A stretch of 64,000 nt of DNA from Schistocerca nitens. Taxonomy: Eukaryota > Arthropoda > Insecta > Orthoptera > Acrididae. Both the position numbers and the translations under genes were made by a program. Positions 14,501-24,330 of this stretch are shown here, piece by piece (the stretch's first letter is position 1; the number at the start of each line of letters is the position of its first letter). The stretch spans positions 355,427,234-355,491,233 of the forward strand of contig NC_064622.1 of NCBI RefSeq assembly GCF_023898315.1. The letters are read 5' to 3'. The notes below the pieces were generated by a model, which did not search any database, was not told the DNA's origin, and saw nothing but the letters and a program-made list of their open reading frames with translations.

Positions 14501-17500
14501 GTGAACCCTCGAAATCGGCATGGCCATTAAAGAGTTAGTGCGAATTCTTCAGAGCCTCTAGCCCTATTCCCCGACATGGCTCCAGGTCCAGACTGTGCCC
14601 ACAGCCAAATGCTCAAAGGTAAACATCCCCTTGAGATGGACAGCTCTCGCCCAATTAGTCTCACTCATGTTTCTGCAAAATGCTCAAATGTGCAATGAGC
14701 TGGTGCTGAGTTGATGCCTTGAGCCTCGAGGTATTTTGGCTCCGTCCCAGGGCTGTTTTCGCCAGGGTTGTTCTACTGCTGACAATCTGGTTTGCCTGGA
14801 GTCTGCTATCTGGCCAGCTTTTGCCTGGCATCAACACCTTATCATCACCTCCTTCAACTTCCAGAAGACACATGACACCACACTGTCATTACCCTACAAG
14901 CGTGTGGTCTCCGAACCCCATTCCAGATTTTTGGCAGTAAGTTGTAGCATCATGCATTCTGGGTTGAAGTTCATGCTTCCCACAGTACCCCACATATACA
15001 AGAGAATGGGGTCCTGCTGGGATCTGTACCATGGCTACCAATGGTTTAGCTGCAACTGTGGGGTCTACATTATCACCCATCCTGTAAGCTGATACTTGCA
15101 TTTACTATTGCTCAACTGTGCATGTTGCTAAATGCCAGCTGCAGGTGCCATACAAAAGGGACAGTCCTGGTCTCTCACCCACAGCTACCAGTTTTCAGCT
15201 GCCATGACATGCGTCAATGCACTTCTATCACATGGTACTGTCCACCCACACTCAGAACTCTGCCTCAATGACCAATTACTATGGTGAGTCTTATCACTTT
15301 TTGGAACTGGCATTCTATGTCTGGTTACATTGCTTCCCCATCTTCGCCAGCTTAAGCCAACATGCTGGTCACATCTTAATACTCTTCGCTGCCTCAGTAA
15401 CAACAGCTGGTGTGCAGACCATTCTACACTCTTGCATCTCTACAAAGCTCTAATCCTGCCCCATCTTGATTATGGTAGTCTTGCATATGACTCAGTGTCT
15501 CCTTCAGCATTGCCGATGCTAGACCTGATACACCACTGTGGGGTCTGAGTTGCAACAGGTGCCTTTCAGAACAGCCCTGAAAACAGCCTACTCAAGATCA
15601 GATGCCAACAACTGCTGATCTATGCGATTCACATTTATTCCTCCCCTGAGCATCTGAACTAACATGTTCTTTTTCCTGGTAGGGAGATCCACCTCTCACA
15701 ACTGAGGCCTAGGGCTGGCAACACGATCACAGTTCACATACAAGGTGCGTTCCATAAGTAATGCAACCAAATTCATAAAAAAAAAAAATCATTTATTGAA
15801 TATACTCATACAAATAATCAAAAATTTTCAAAATAGCACCCTCTTGCATTGGTACACTCCTGGAGGCGGTGTTTCAATGCCTGGAATGCCTTTTCCGGAA
15901 TGTCCTTTAGAGCTGGTGTAACATGCACCTGCATGCTTTCAATCGAGTCCCAATGTTTTCCTTTCATGAATCCTTTTAACCGAGGAAACAAAAAAAAAAA
16001 AGCCAGCGGGAGCCAGGTCAGGACAGTAGGGAGGCTGGGGAACCAATGAGGTCTTGGTCCTGGCCAGGAATTCGTTGACAATGAAGGCGCTGTGACTCGG
16101 CATGTTGTCGTGGTGAACTTTCCACGTGTCCTTGATGTCGCTTCGGCAGCGCAAGACCCTCCTTTTCAGTCTTTTGAGCACTTCCAAGTAGAAATCTGAG
16201 TTCACTGTAGTCCCAGTAGGTACAAATTCGTGGTGGACAATGCCTCTGATGTCAAAGAAGACAATGAGCACGGTTTTGATCCTGGACTTGCTCATGTGTG
16301 CCTTCTTGGGACAGGGCAACAATGGGGTGTGCCACCCTGAACTCTGCCCTTTTGTCTCATGGTCATACTCAAAAATCCACGACTCATCACCAGTGATAAC
16401 TGAGTTTAAAAAATGAGGATCATTTTCACACATTTCCAACATTTCTTGGCACCGAAGCACTCGCATGTGCTTGTGTTCGTCGGTCAACACTTCTGGGACG
16501 AGTTTGGCACACACCTTTCTCATGTTCAAATCTTTGGTCACAATGCAGAAATTGTTGTTTATGAGATGTTTAGAGTTTGTGTTATCAATTGAAGGCTCAA
16601 TTGTCTGTCAGAGTTCAAACAATCGCACACACGTGTCACATTTTTGTCGACTCGTGCGGTTGATGGCCATCCACTACAAGGTTCGTCGGTGATCTCCTCT
16701 CGGCCCTCTGTGAACAACTTGTGCCATTGGAAAACTTGTGATTTGGACAAGCAATCATTCCCAAAGGCATGCTGAAGTAATGGAAACGTTTCGGTGGCGG
16801 AATTCCCAAGTTTACCGCAAAATTTGATAGCATACCGTTGCTCTACAGAATGATCCATTGTGCCATGTTACATAAACTCAAAACGGGGTTGACGGAAACG
16901 CACGTCCTGACTCTCTGGCAGCTCGCAGCCGAATGAGACAGAGTGTTTTGAAGCTAACACCCCCTCCACTTAGCCCAGTCGGTTACAACATGCAGTGGTG
17001 TACCGTTGCATCGGAAAAAAAATTGGTCGCATTACTTATGGAACGCACTCTGTACAGGGTCTCTGCTCTTCATTCCAGCTACCCCCACTGTCATATCTTA
17101 TTAAGAAGCAACTGTGTACACCCCATGGTGTGTACTCCATCCTGGGATCTGGACCAAAAGGCTCTGCTGGTGCCAGATTTTTCACTGCCTGTTCCTGGCT
17201 GTCCTTAGCATATTTCCAGTTTCAGAAAGGGTTATACCGAGGGCCCTACAGTTGACAGATGAACCGGTTTTGCCTACGTACATGCACGGTGCAGTGAACT
17301 ACACTCACCGCTGGACAGATGCAGTGTATTCACTGCAGAATTGGTAGCCATCGCTTGAGCCGTCAGCCAAGTTCGTTCTTGCACTGGCAAGACATTCTTA
17401 ATCAGCAATAACTCCCCGAGTAGCCTTCAGCCTACTGACCAGTGCTATCATTGAAACCCACTGGTTGACACACAGGATTTCCTTTGAGATATCTGCCAAG

Positions 17501-20500
17501 TTGGAAAGCTGGTTATTTTGTCTGGACTCCAGGTCACATTGGGATCCCACAAAATGAACATGCCGAACAGCTGGCCAAGTTGGCTACCAGGATGCCAACT
17601 TTGAAAATTGGGGTACCAGAGCAGGACCTTTGCTCAACACTATGCCATCAGCTGTAGGAGGCCTGGAACACAAGATTGGTGTACACTGGTTTCTCTGAAT
17701 ATGGGAACCACAACCAAGTATCATTCTTATCTTCATGCTTCTTGCAGGGGATCTACTGTTATCTGTCAGCTCCACATTACTATACTTGGCTGAAACAAGG
17801 CCACATCCTCCGATACAAGGGTCCACCCCACAGTCAGTATGGTGCCTGTCTGACAGTGGCTGATATTCCACTGGACTGCTATAATTTGGCAACCTTACAA
17901 TGAAACAAACTTACTGACACACAACCTGTGGTGCTGGCAAGCAACACCCAAGCAGCTGATCTGGTTTTACATGTTATCCATGAAAGTGGTTTCTACTCCT
18001 TGCTGTGACAGAGCACATTAGTCTCATTGGCCGCTTGACAGATTGGAGGGGTGCCCTGTCACCTGCTCTGACCCATGGCTGCCCTTGCTCGGTGATCTGG
18101 CTCCTGCGCGTCCCACCTTTTTAATTCTTCTTATTCTTTTATATGCATTGTTCGTTTACTGTCTCTTTGTCATCATTCTCTTTCCTGAGATTTTATCAAC
18201 TTGCCCTTATAGGCAGTTTTCTTTTAGAAATGGAGGGAGTGGAAGCACCGGTCAGATGTAGAGGGTGCATCTCCTGTCATGTAAGGTGTCCCACGGGTCT
18301 CCAGCTGCTTTCTGGACAGGGCAGATCTTTTACCTTCACCATTTTATCCCGCTATCATTTCTACTTGCTTCTGTCACTCTGTTTTCTTGATTGTTGTGTA
18401 CAACTGGGTTTATCGAGATTTGTCTTTTGGTCCTTCCTCTCTGGGTACTACCCCCTCCTTTCATACTGACAGGTCCACCTTTCATTACATCTAGTAGTCA
18501 ATGCTGCATTAAATAGGGGTGTCTGGATACTTTAGACCAGACTGTATGCTTGCAGTTTTATTAGCTGTTGAATGGCATTGCTAGAGGGCCCCCACTTTCA
18601 CCAGTTGAAGCAGGATGTCATTACGGAGACATCTGAAGAACATCACCCTAGCATGCATCATGACAACTCAAATGTCAGATTTGCAATGTGGATGCCATGT
18701 CATTTGGCCACACAGTAACGACTAAATGTAGAACTTCCCCACCATCTTAAACCAGGTGAGCTTTTTATTAGTAGTATTCTGGCTGGTTTAATGCGTTCCA
18801 CCATGACTTCTCCTGTGTCAACTTCTTCGCCTCAGAGGGCACCTATAACCCATATCTTCATTTATTTGCTGGATATATTCCAATCTGTCTCCCCATATGG
18901 TTTTTGCCATCTGTTGGTGCTTCTCGTATTATGTAAATTATTCTATAATATTTTTTTAATACTACCTCCCTGGCCCTTCTTTCCACATATTCACTGCCTT
19001 GGTGATTCTGAATATCCTCATTTCTTTTCTTCCTAGTCCATTTAATTTTCGGCATCCTTCTGTTACAATATATATCAAGTTGATTTTCTTGTTTTGCCAT
19101 GGTCACAGACACTGGAAATTCAGAAGCATATAGAACTGTATGCCAGACATACATTCTTAGAAATTCCTTTCTCATTTTTGAGTCATATGTCTGACACTCT
19201 GCCTGTGCTAGTCTGCTTCTCATATGACCCTTGCTTCGCAGATCACTCATTATTTTACTCCCAAGGTAAAAGTATTCCTTAAAATTATCTAGTATATGGT
19301 TTCACAGTCTGATGTTAAGATTTATCACTAATCTAATTTCTGCTACTTCTCATAACTTTTGTTTTTAGCTGGTTTGCTCTCAACCCATATTGTATTCAGT
19401 AGATAATTCATGAGTTCATTCCATTCCTCTAGCTCTTCCTCGCGGACATGGTGAGTAGTATTCATATCATATTAGAGATCACGAGAATGATGTACTACAC
19501 TTCCACAATGTGGAAGTGTGCAGAAAACCTAATGGTCAACTCACTCAGTCACAAAACATATACATCATATAAACCAATACCGACAAGTACCTGCATACTA
19601 CCTCTCACCTTCACCCGAAACAAAAAAGGTCCACTCTGCACTTGTTACCCAAGTTGACCAGCCAGCTCAGCAACACAATACAATTGATGGAGGAATACAG
19701 TATTGTGACAATCCACAATATTACCAGATGGGAAGATAAAACAGACAAACGTATTTCCCTTCCTACAGCAAAAAAAATATACAGTTCTGGTAAGTTCGCG
19801 TACTATATAGGCCACTCACCTTCAAGAGAAAGATACAACAGGCAACTGAAACTGTGAAGAAGCCTGCCAATACAAGCTCCCATCATCTTGGCAGGCAGCA
19901 GTAACCAACTTGTAAGGCTGAACCACCATATGTGACTAGACGTAGTGGAAGAAGACACATTAACACATGATGTCATTCAGCGACAGCAAGTACCATGGGA
20001 GGAAAATACAACATTACTGGACTGGTTTGCATCTTATTCACTGACAACAGCATCGAGGAATTAAAATAAAAACTTCAATATAGGATATCATTTACCACCT
20101 CCCCATTCTGGACATCAAATCAAAGCTAATGTTAAATGATGTTCATTACAGACAGACAGTAGTGATGGGATTACATGACATTATATAAAATCTTAATTTC
20201 GCACTGCCCCAATAGTCACTGTGATGAAGCGTTTGCCAAAATGTTGACATATAAAACATGTCAACATGGTCACATACCCTGAAAAGTTTCACTGGTAGTC
20301 ATATTCCATTACTGTTCTTTCAACAACACCTATATGCATTACATCTACTTCTCATTTAAGGACAAGCAACACACTTGGAAGTTTGTCCAAGTATAGCTAA
20401 TATATATACAAAGAATTTCTAACACTGAACCTCACATTCATTACAGCTTACAATGCTTGTACCTGTATGGAATATTAAATAGCTGCTCTACAAAACTCAA

Positions 20501-21835
20501 TTACCTGCAGGAATAGGGGCCACTGCTGCCTCTGGGTATTGTGGCTGCCCTTGCAACGCTGACCAACGGATATCTGCCGCCTTCTTCATTTTTATCTCTA
20601 TCTGTAGCAAGATACAAATATTTATCATTACATCATTTTTCAAAGTTCAAGTGTTGATAATATTAGGTTATAGAACTTAAAACTGAGACTCACTTTCATT
20701 GTGTAGGTTTTGTGTGTTGACTGAGTTGGCACAATTGAATGTGCCAAATCCAACTCCATATTGTAATCTGCGCCATTTTCAAGTTTTGCTGTGACACTAA
20801 GCTGGAACAAAAAACTCATTTATGGATCTTTCCTATCTTTCCACAGAGCTGTACACTATAGAACTACAGGATGCTCCATTTTTCAGGGTGGCACAGTACT
20901 CAACAAAATTCCAGGAAAAAATGGATAAAAGTGCACTTACAGTGTCGGCAGCTGTTGCGCTGTGTGGCTGCTAACAGCTTAGATGATGAAAGGAGGAGAC
21001 TGAATAAACTGAATCTAGCATCTATTGTTGGTGGCACATGCAAATGCTTGTTCATAATTTTCTATGGTTCCATGAATAAAGTTAGCTGATATTTTGCTCT
21101 ATTAGGTCAGAACTTAATCACACGTTTGTTTCCATTGTAATCGAAAATATTACTACACTACACATCATTCTATTAAAGCAGTCATATTTTGTGATGAGAT
21201 TTGTCGGCTTTGCCATCTCAGAACCCAACGCTCACATTCCAACCTAACTTGGGCCTCAGGCAACACTAAAGGTCAGTCTGTTAGCACGTTAGTTTTTTCC
21301 ATTCACCAGGTAAATATGAAAATCAGTAACCAATCTTAAAACTCATAATAACCAGGTTTGAAAGTTATTCTGGCCCTTTTGACATCAGAGACAAATGTAA
21401 TCAATCCGAATCTTCTGCAATGAGGAGTCATTAGATTTTACTGATTCTTGCTTGCTACCATATACCAACACCCAACTGGTTATGACCAATGTGAATGAAT
21501 TGCCAACATCAGCATAAAATGTAAGAAACATCAACACTGTAAGCACACTTTGGCCAGTAAAAGTAACACTAACAAACAACTTAATTAAACACACTTAATC
21601 AATTTGCATGAAGAATAGAACATTCTACAAATATTAACTATATTACGTAATTTGTATGTACCATTCGTTCACCATACTCTACTTTCACAGATTTAGACTC
21701 AAACTTTGTGTTTTTGAACAATATTGCAACAACAACATGTGTCTCTGTCTGATACCAATCATGAGTAAATTTAGTTGTCTGCTTCAATTTGTCATTATCT
21801 GCCGATGCAATTGCATCATTAGCTCCTTCTGCCAT
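2408..21835 (-). CDS. Sgt1: SGT1 / SUGT1 co-chaperone, five coding exons, 222 aa
   Basis: SGT1 is an HSP90 co-chaperone. In animals it acts in kinetochore and centrosome assembly and in SCF-ligase and NLR complexes, in cytoplasm and nucleus. Joining 21662-21835, 20694-20801, 20505-20601, 2588-2772 and 2408-2512 (minus strand) gives 669 nt, one frame, 222 residues and a stop. Every junction has GT/AG ends. The CS domain spans about residues 24-101: it opens with DWYQTE at 26-31 and closes with IEIKMKK. The SGS domain spans about residues 130-222, with [23 protein letters not shown] and a C-terminal LEWRKWD. There is no N-terminal TPR domain, which fits the short insect form as I recall it. Introns are about 860 nt, 92 nt, 17.7 kb and 75 nt. 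No break is visible, so it looks like a working gene. Family recognition is from memory of SUGT1 sequences; no alignment was run. Confidence 0.95.
2588..2772 (-). CDS. Sgt1: Sgt1 coding exon 4 (SGS domain)
   Basis: This 185-nt exon completes a split Ala codon, then encodes [25 protein letters not shown] and [12 protein letters not shown], the SGS-domain hallmarks. The acceptor is CTTACACAG and the donor GTAAGT. Confidence 0.95.
3801..4986 (+). mobile_element. Tc1-like DNA transposon, decayed
   Basis: The ends are imperfect inverted repeats: TTTACAATGATCAGCCAGAA at 3801 against TTTACACTGATCAGCCAGAA read in from the right end. A TA precedes the left end. Inside, a transposase reading starts at 3950 (MGKAYD, then [15 protein letters not shown] and [11 protein letters not shown], the helix-turn-helix N-terminus of Tc1/DD34E transposases). 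It runs in several frames through a block resembling [10 protein letters not shown] near 4490. The sequence has many stops and frameshifts and a short middle, so no transposase can be made. It lies antisense to Sgt1 within its largest intron. Confidence 0.85.
3950..4760 (+). pseudogene. Tc1-type transposase remnant
   Basis: The N-terminal DNA-binding region is readable ([19 protein letters not shown]). The catalytic region survives only in pieces, such as [18 protein letters not shown] near 4490 and a DHMHPF piece near 4590. The usual transposase is about 340 residues; here stops and shifts occur every few tens of codons. Confidence 0.75.
6519..6654 (-). pseudogene. Inverted partial copy of the DUF4817-type transposase
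   Basis: This block is the reverse complement, at roughly 93-95 percent by eye, of 7219-7354. On the minus strand it encodes the same [20 protein letters not shown] peptide. It shares the same damaged continuation after KVRCLQRV, so it was copied after that damage had occurred. Confidence 0.8.
7083..8150 (+). pseudogene. Tc1/mariner-superfamily transposase with DUF4817 N-terminus, decayed
   Basis: In several frames the plus strand reads [20 protein letters not shown] (helix-turn-helix region near 7195), [10 protein letters not shown] near 7540, [12 protein letters not shown] near 7640, [15 protein letters not shown] near 7770 and [10 protein letters not shown] near 7905. These are successive blocks of the insect transposase family with an IS630/DDE_3 core: the QQD and SPDLTP blocks carry the second and third acidic residues. 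Stops and frameshifts are frequent and the middle is shortened. The last part (8010-8100) is the poorly preserved C-terminal domain. The inverted ends of the element could not be defined. Confidence 0.8.
8230..12290. other. Intronic AT-rich DNA, no gene recognised
   Basis: Small open frames (for example 9172-9495 and 10898-11167) show no motif that I recognise. 9940-10040 has a short stretch rich in T-runs. No transposon family is assignable. Confidence 0.4.
12300..12660 (-). repeat. Interspersed repeat fragment with CA/GT run
   Basis: A CA-rich run near 12490 and an end reading AAACTGGAGTTTCCATTGTT on the minus strand resemble a dispersed repeat that I recall from locust sequence. The same kind of repeat may be present at 23570-23740. 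Assignment rests on memory only. Confidence 0.35.
13400..15740 (+). mobile_element. LINE of the LOA/Jockey/I group, 5' portion
   Basis: Pieces of an apurinic-type endonuclease are readable near 14040-14180 ([12 protein letters not shown], then [14 protein letters not shown]). Reverse-transcriptase pieces follow ([19 protein letters not shown] near 14750; [13 protein letters not shown] and [19 protein letters not shown] near 15330-15490). Many stops and shifts break it. The element continues after the mariner at 17055. Its 5' end is not defined; 13400 is where repeat-like sequence begins. Confidence 0.75.
15741..17052 (-). mobile_element. mariner-family DNA transposon, 1312 bp
   Basis: The terminal repeats share GTGCGTTCCATAAGTAATGC about 4 nt inside each end, and the element is flanked by TA on both sides (15739-15740 and 17053-17054). 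Size is typical for mariner. It sits inside a LINE, and removing it restores the LINE peptide across a single TA, so its limits are firm. The transposase is on the minus strand and broken. Confidence 0.95.
15818..16858 (-). pseudogene. mariner transposase (DD34D), frameshifted
   Basis: It starts at 16858 with [14 protein letters not shown] and the HTH region. Frame changes occur near 16545-16560 and near 15990 at an A-run. The catalytic signature is visible: [15 protein letters not shown] near 16390, the second acidic block [11 protein letters not shown] near 16095 and [11 protein letters not shown] near 16030. The C-terminus CYFENF ends at 15818. Length is about 345 residues, as usual for mariner. 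With two frame changes no full protein is made, though all three acidic residues persist. Confidence 0.9.
17055..18480 (+). mobile_element. Same LOA/Jockey/I-group LINE, 3' portion with RNase H
   Basis: The reading resumes directly after the mariner ([18 protein letters not shown] from 17055). The RNase H domain is seen near 17520-17580 ([18 protein letters not shown]), followed by a C-terminal region to about 17900. An RNase H domain downstream of the RT fits the I/LOA/Jockey side of LINE diversity. The 3' end is placed near 18480 where LINE-like sequence fades. The copy is dead. Confidence 0.75.
18778..19440 (-). mobile_element. Endonuclease-RT LINE, 3' fragment
   Basis: The minus strand reads [14 protein letters not shown] near 19150 and [11 protein letters not shown] near 19050. 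This parallels the better-kept copy at 54538-55742 (VFVWSVAMYGSETW and WCYRRVLKIKW). The fragment covers the end of the RT and the C-terminal domain only. Similar material recurs at 62226-62800. Confidence 0.75.
19441..20504. other. Intronic DNA, no gene recognised
   Basis: Small open frames at 19448-19857 show no known features. Position is within the large Sgt1 intron. Confidence 0.4.
20505..20601 (-). CDS. Sgt1: Sgt1 coding exon 3 (end of CS domain and linker)
   Basis: This 97-nt exon encodes [18 protein letters not shown], the conserved last CS strand and RW motif, followed by a Pro/Ala linker. It has a CTTGCTACAG acceptor and a GTAATT donor. It ends in phase 1, matching the phase of the next exon 17.7 kb away. 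Confidence 0.93.
20694..20801 (-). CDS. Sgt1: Sgt1 coding exon 2 (CS domain, second half)
   Basis: These 36 codons begin [19 protein letters not shown] and end TYTMK. They are bounded by a TTTTTTGTTCCAG acceptor and a GTGAGT donor, both phase 0. They align by eye to the second half of the CS beta-sandwich of SUGT1 (ELSALVKL... in the human protein). Confidence 0.93.
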
Positions 21836-21860
21836 TTTTGCACACCCAGGTGGGAGTCTC
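21662..21860 (-). CDS. Sgt1: Sgt1 first coding exon with part of the 5' UTR
   Basis: The ATG is at 21835-21833 and encodes residues 1-58, from MAEGAND to VEYGERM, covering the first half of the CS domain. The exon ends before a GTACAT donor. A TTTTCACAG acceptor just above 21860 leaves about 25 nt of 5' UTR in this exon. An extra 5' non-coding exon, and so the promoter, must lie at higher coordinates; I could not locate it. The open frame runs further upstream to another ATG, but that ATG lies across the acceptor, so the MAEGAND start is preferred. Confidence 0.9.
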
Positions 21861-23908
21861 CTGTGAAAACACAAAAATAATTAAATATATTTTCAGGGAC
21901 ACTCATTAACTCTCTGCATTTATTTTTATGAAAGTGATAAATATCGGAGAACATTTCAAATTCAGAGAGTTTTATTCATTCATTCAAAACTCACCAACGA
22001 GACAAAATAGACTTCCAAAATAAACTGTGTTCATAAAATTCCCCAATTGCTAAACAGGTTCAGCAATTCAGATTCAGACTACCTACGAGTGTAATGAAAT
22101 ATGTCAATTTTGGACTTAATTCAGAATGACTTGCAAGATGGAAGATGTCCAGTGGCAACATTAGCGAGACCTGTTCCATTCACTCCATCAAGGCTGACAA
22201 TAAATGACAGCAAAGAAATTATGCAAGCTAAAAGTCACATATATATGTTAGTGTGTGAACACGCCAATAAATAACCTTGTTACTTGGAAAAATCTAAACA
22301 CAAAACAGAGGTTTACCTCTACTATATTGTGTAAGTGACCAACAGCATCTCAAGGGGTCAGAATATTTCCAATGTATTGTAATGTAAACCAATTACACAA
22401 GGCTGAAGCTACATTCACACTGTCATTTGAGATCTTATATCTGTACCGCTCCATAAGATCAGTTGCTACCCAGAAATATCTGTACTATCTCATAGATATG
22501 CTCATGTATTTTGTTGTACAATTACTTCCTGGCTCAACAGATAAATGTCAGACCACAAATATAAAAGTCTGGGTTCAGTCCAAAGTATCACTTGTAGCTT
22601 GATTCACCTCCTGGAAATGATTTGTTACAGTGAAAGACGAGTTGAACTAGTCCACGATAAACTGTAAGGCCCCTATAACTGGCTTGGGAAAGTTAATGTC
22701 AAAAGATCAACCCACACTTGGCCAGTGGAGCACTATAATGAAATCAGCTTTCAGACTGACTACTGAATGCTTACATTTAAATATTATTTTGGACTTAACA
22801 CATTTCATGTTGGAATTCACTTTATGAAGGGGGAAAGCTAAGGCAAGAAATGTCATTGAGAGCTTTGATTTACATTTGGCTTCAATACTTGAAACATTGG
22901 AGACAGTTTACTGGAGTAGGAAGTGCTGGCCGGGTGGACTGGGTAGGTCTTGCACCATGCTCTTCCACACACAGTCTATTAGGGGCAAGCCACCTGTGAA
23001 GGCAGCCATGTCATATACCAACTCTGATAGCAGTCACTGCATAGCTTTTTATGTCAGTATGACGCCTGACCAGCTGTCTGCCACAGTGAATGGCCACTGC
23101 CAAACTGGGGCCAAGAACAGAATTTATCACATAGTGGCCCAACACACAGCTGAACAAAACTTGCTCGAGTCCAACAGCCACTTCACAACCTACCATCTAG
23201 ATTACTTTCTCCAGCACCGGATTTTCTGAACTATGCAGATGGGAGTTAGCCTTACGTCACATCCTCCAATCCCATAACCCTGTTGACCTCAGTCTCTACT
23301 CACACACTGACCCAAACCTTCTACACAACAGTTTTCCTGCTCTCTGTACTGTTGTGTCTCCCCCCCCCCCCCCCCCAAATCCATGTCACATTTGTCATGC
23401 ACTGCATTTCGCCAGCTCTGGTAGCAGCATATCACATGCACCATCCAAATGCTTGCCAATCTTCCCTCCTGCATTCCTAGCCAGCAAATCTGCTGCCTCC
23501 CTCCAAGGCACAAGCTACCTACCCTCAACCCCTTTTCCTGCCTCCCACCTAAAAACTTTGAAACATAGGGGCACAAGTGTAGATGGATGTGTGTGTATTG
23601 GGGGATTGGGACGCTCTCGCTTGACAAAGAATTTATTATTTATTCTGAGAGCCAGCAAGTTTTATTTCCTTATTGTGTGTGCCTGTTGTTCACTCAATGC
23701 TTCTGCTATCTGGTGAGTCATCTCCTTTACTTCTAAATTATTGGTGTAACTAGTTTCTTTATCTTGCACCAGCCACTACGAAACTAATTCGTAATCCCAG
23801 CAGAATCTCTTCTTGGCCACAGGATGTGTTACTCTGGCTTTTATTCTGAGTCTGTGCACCAGTAAAACCTGCAGTGATGAGTTTTCAGTGTATCGTGGAG
23901 GTACAAAT
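21861..23908. other. DNA upstream of Sgt1 coding exons; partly repeat-like
   Basis: The Sgt1 5' non-coding exon or promoter may lie here or beyond but was not found. 22876-23230 and 23280-23740 (including a 17-C run and a GT-rich stretch) look like pieces of a dispersed repeat. No family is proven. Confidence 0.35.
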
Positions 23909-23921
23909 ATTAACTCTATAC

Positions 23922-24317
23922 TTATGAAGAACAGATACCATTGATGACGGTGCAGCTTCTCTAGAATAAATTATAATTAATTGAACCCTTAGCTGCCGAC
24001 AGGTGTTGTTGATGAAACTCGATAGGGACAGCTGAAAACGTGTGCACTGACCGGGACTCGAACCCGGGATCTCCTGCTTACATGGCAGACGCTCTATCCA
24101 TCTGAGCCACCGAGGACACAGATGAATAGCGCGACTGCAGGGACTTATTCCTTGCACGCTTCCCGTGAGACCCACATTCCCAACTGTCCACAATCTACAC
24201 ATGTAATGTACCTAATAGATATTTGCCCATCCACTCATTACTTATGCACACTAACGTGAAGCTGTCGCCATCGAGGTATATCAACAACACCTGTCGGCAG
24301 CTGAGGGTTCAATTATC
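23922..24317 (-). mobile_element. tRNA-derived SINE with inverted arms
   Basis: A 13-bp perfect direct repeat ATTAACTCTATAC lies at 23909-23921 and 24318-24330, a target-site duplication expected of retroposition. On the minus strand, 24116 down to about 24041 reads like a tRNA: D arm GGCTCAGATGGATAGAGC, anticodon arm TCTGCCATGTAAGCAGG, T arm CCGGGTTCGAGTCCCGG. The acceptor halves do not pair, so this is a SINE head and not a working tRNA gene. A pair of arms about 55 nt long and about 85-90 percent alike by eye (23972-24030 and 24260-24316) are inverted with respect to each other and both contain CAGCTGCCGACAGGTGTTGT or its close form. Confidence 0.8.
24041..24116 (-). promoter_or_regulatory. 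RNA polymerase III type-2 promoter (A and B boxes) of the SINE
   Basis: An A-box-like TGGCTCAGATGGATAGAG and a B-box GGGTTCGAGTCCC are spaced as in tRNA genes. They are internal to the SINE head. Confidence 0.7.
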
Positions 24318-24330
24318 ATTAACTCTATAC

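Larger units (their letters stand above)
2773..20504 (-). other. Sgt1: Sgt1 intron 3, 17.7 kb, filled with transposons
   Basis: The intron lies between the phase-1 exon ends at 20505 and 2772. It contains a Tc1-like element, a DUF4817-type element, a LOA/Jockey-type LINE interrupted by a mariner, and a second LINE piece. Stretches without recognised content are 2773-3800, 4990-6500, 8170-12300, 12660-13400 and 19440-20504. They are AT-rich with no convincing coding. Confidence 0.85.

Noticed and set aside
18510-18535. Solo terminal repeat of a Tc1 element (GGGGTGTCTGGATACTTTAG)
   Set aside because: It resembles Tc1 ends that I recall, but no partner end or transposase piece was found nearby, so it was not listed as a feature.
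21656-21880. 74-codon plus-strand frame
   Set aside because: It is the shadow of the first Sgt1 coding exon.
24041-24116. Functional tRNA gene (Thr-like anticodon)
   Set aside because: D, anticodon and T arms fold, but the acceptor halves do not pair and the whole sits inside a retroposed unit with a target duplication. It is a SINE head.
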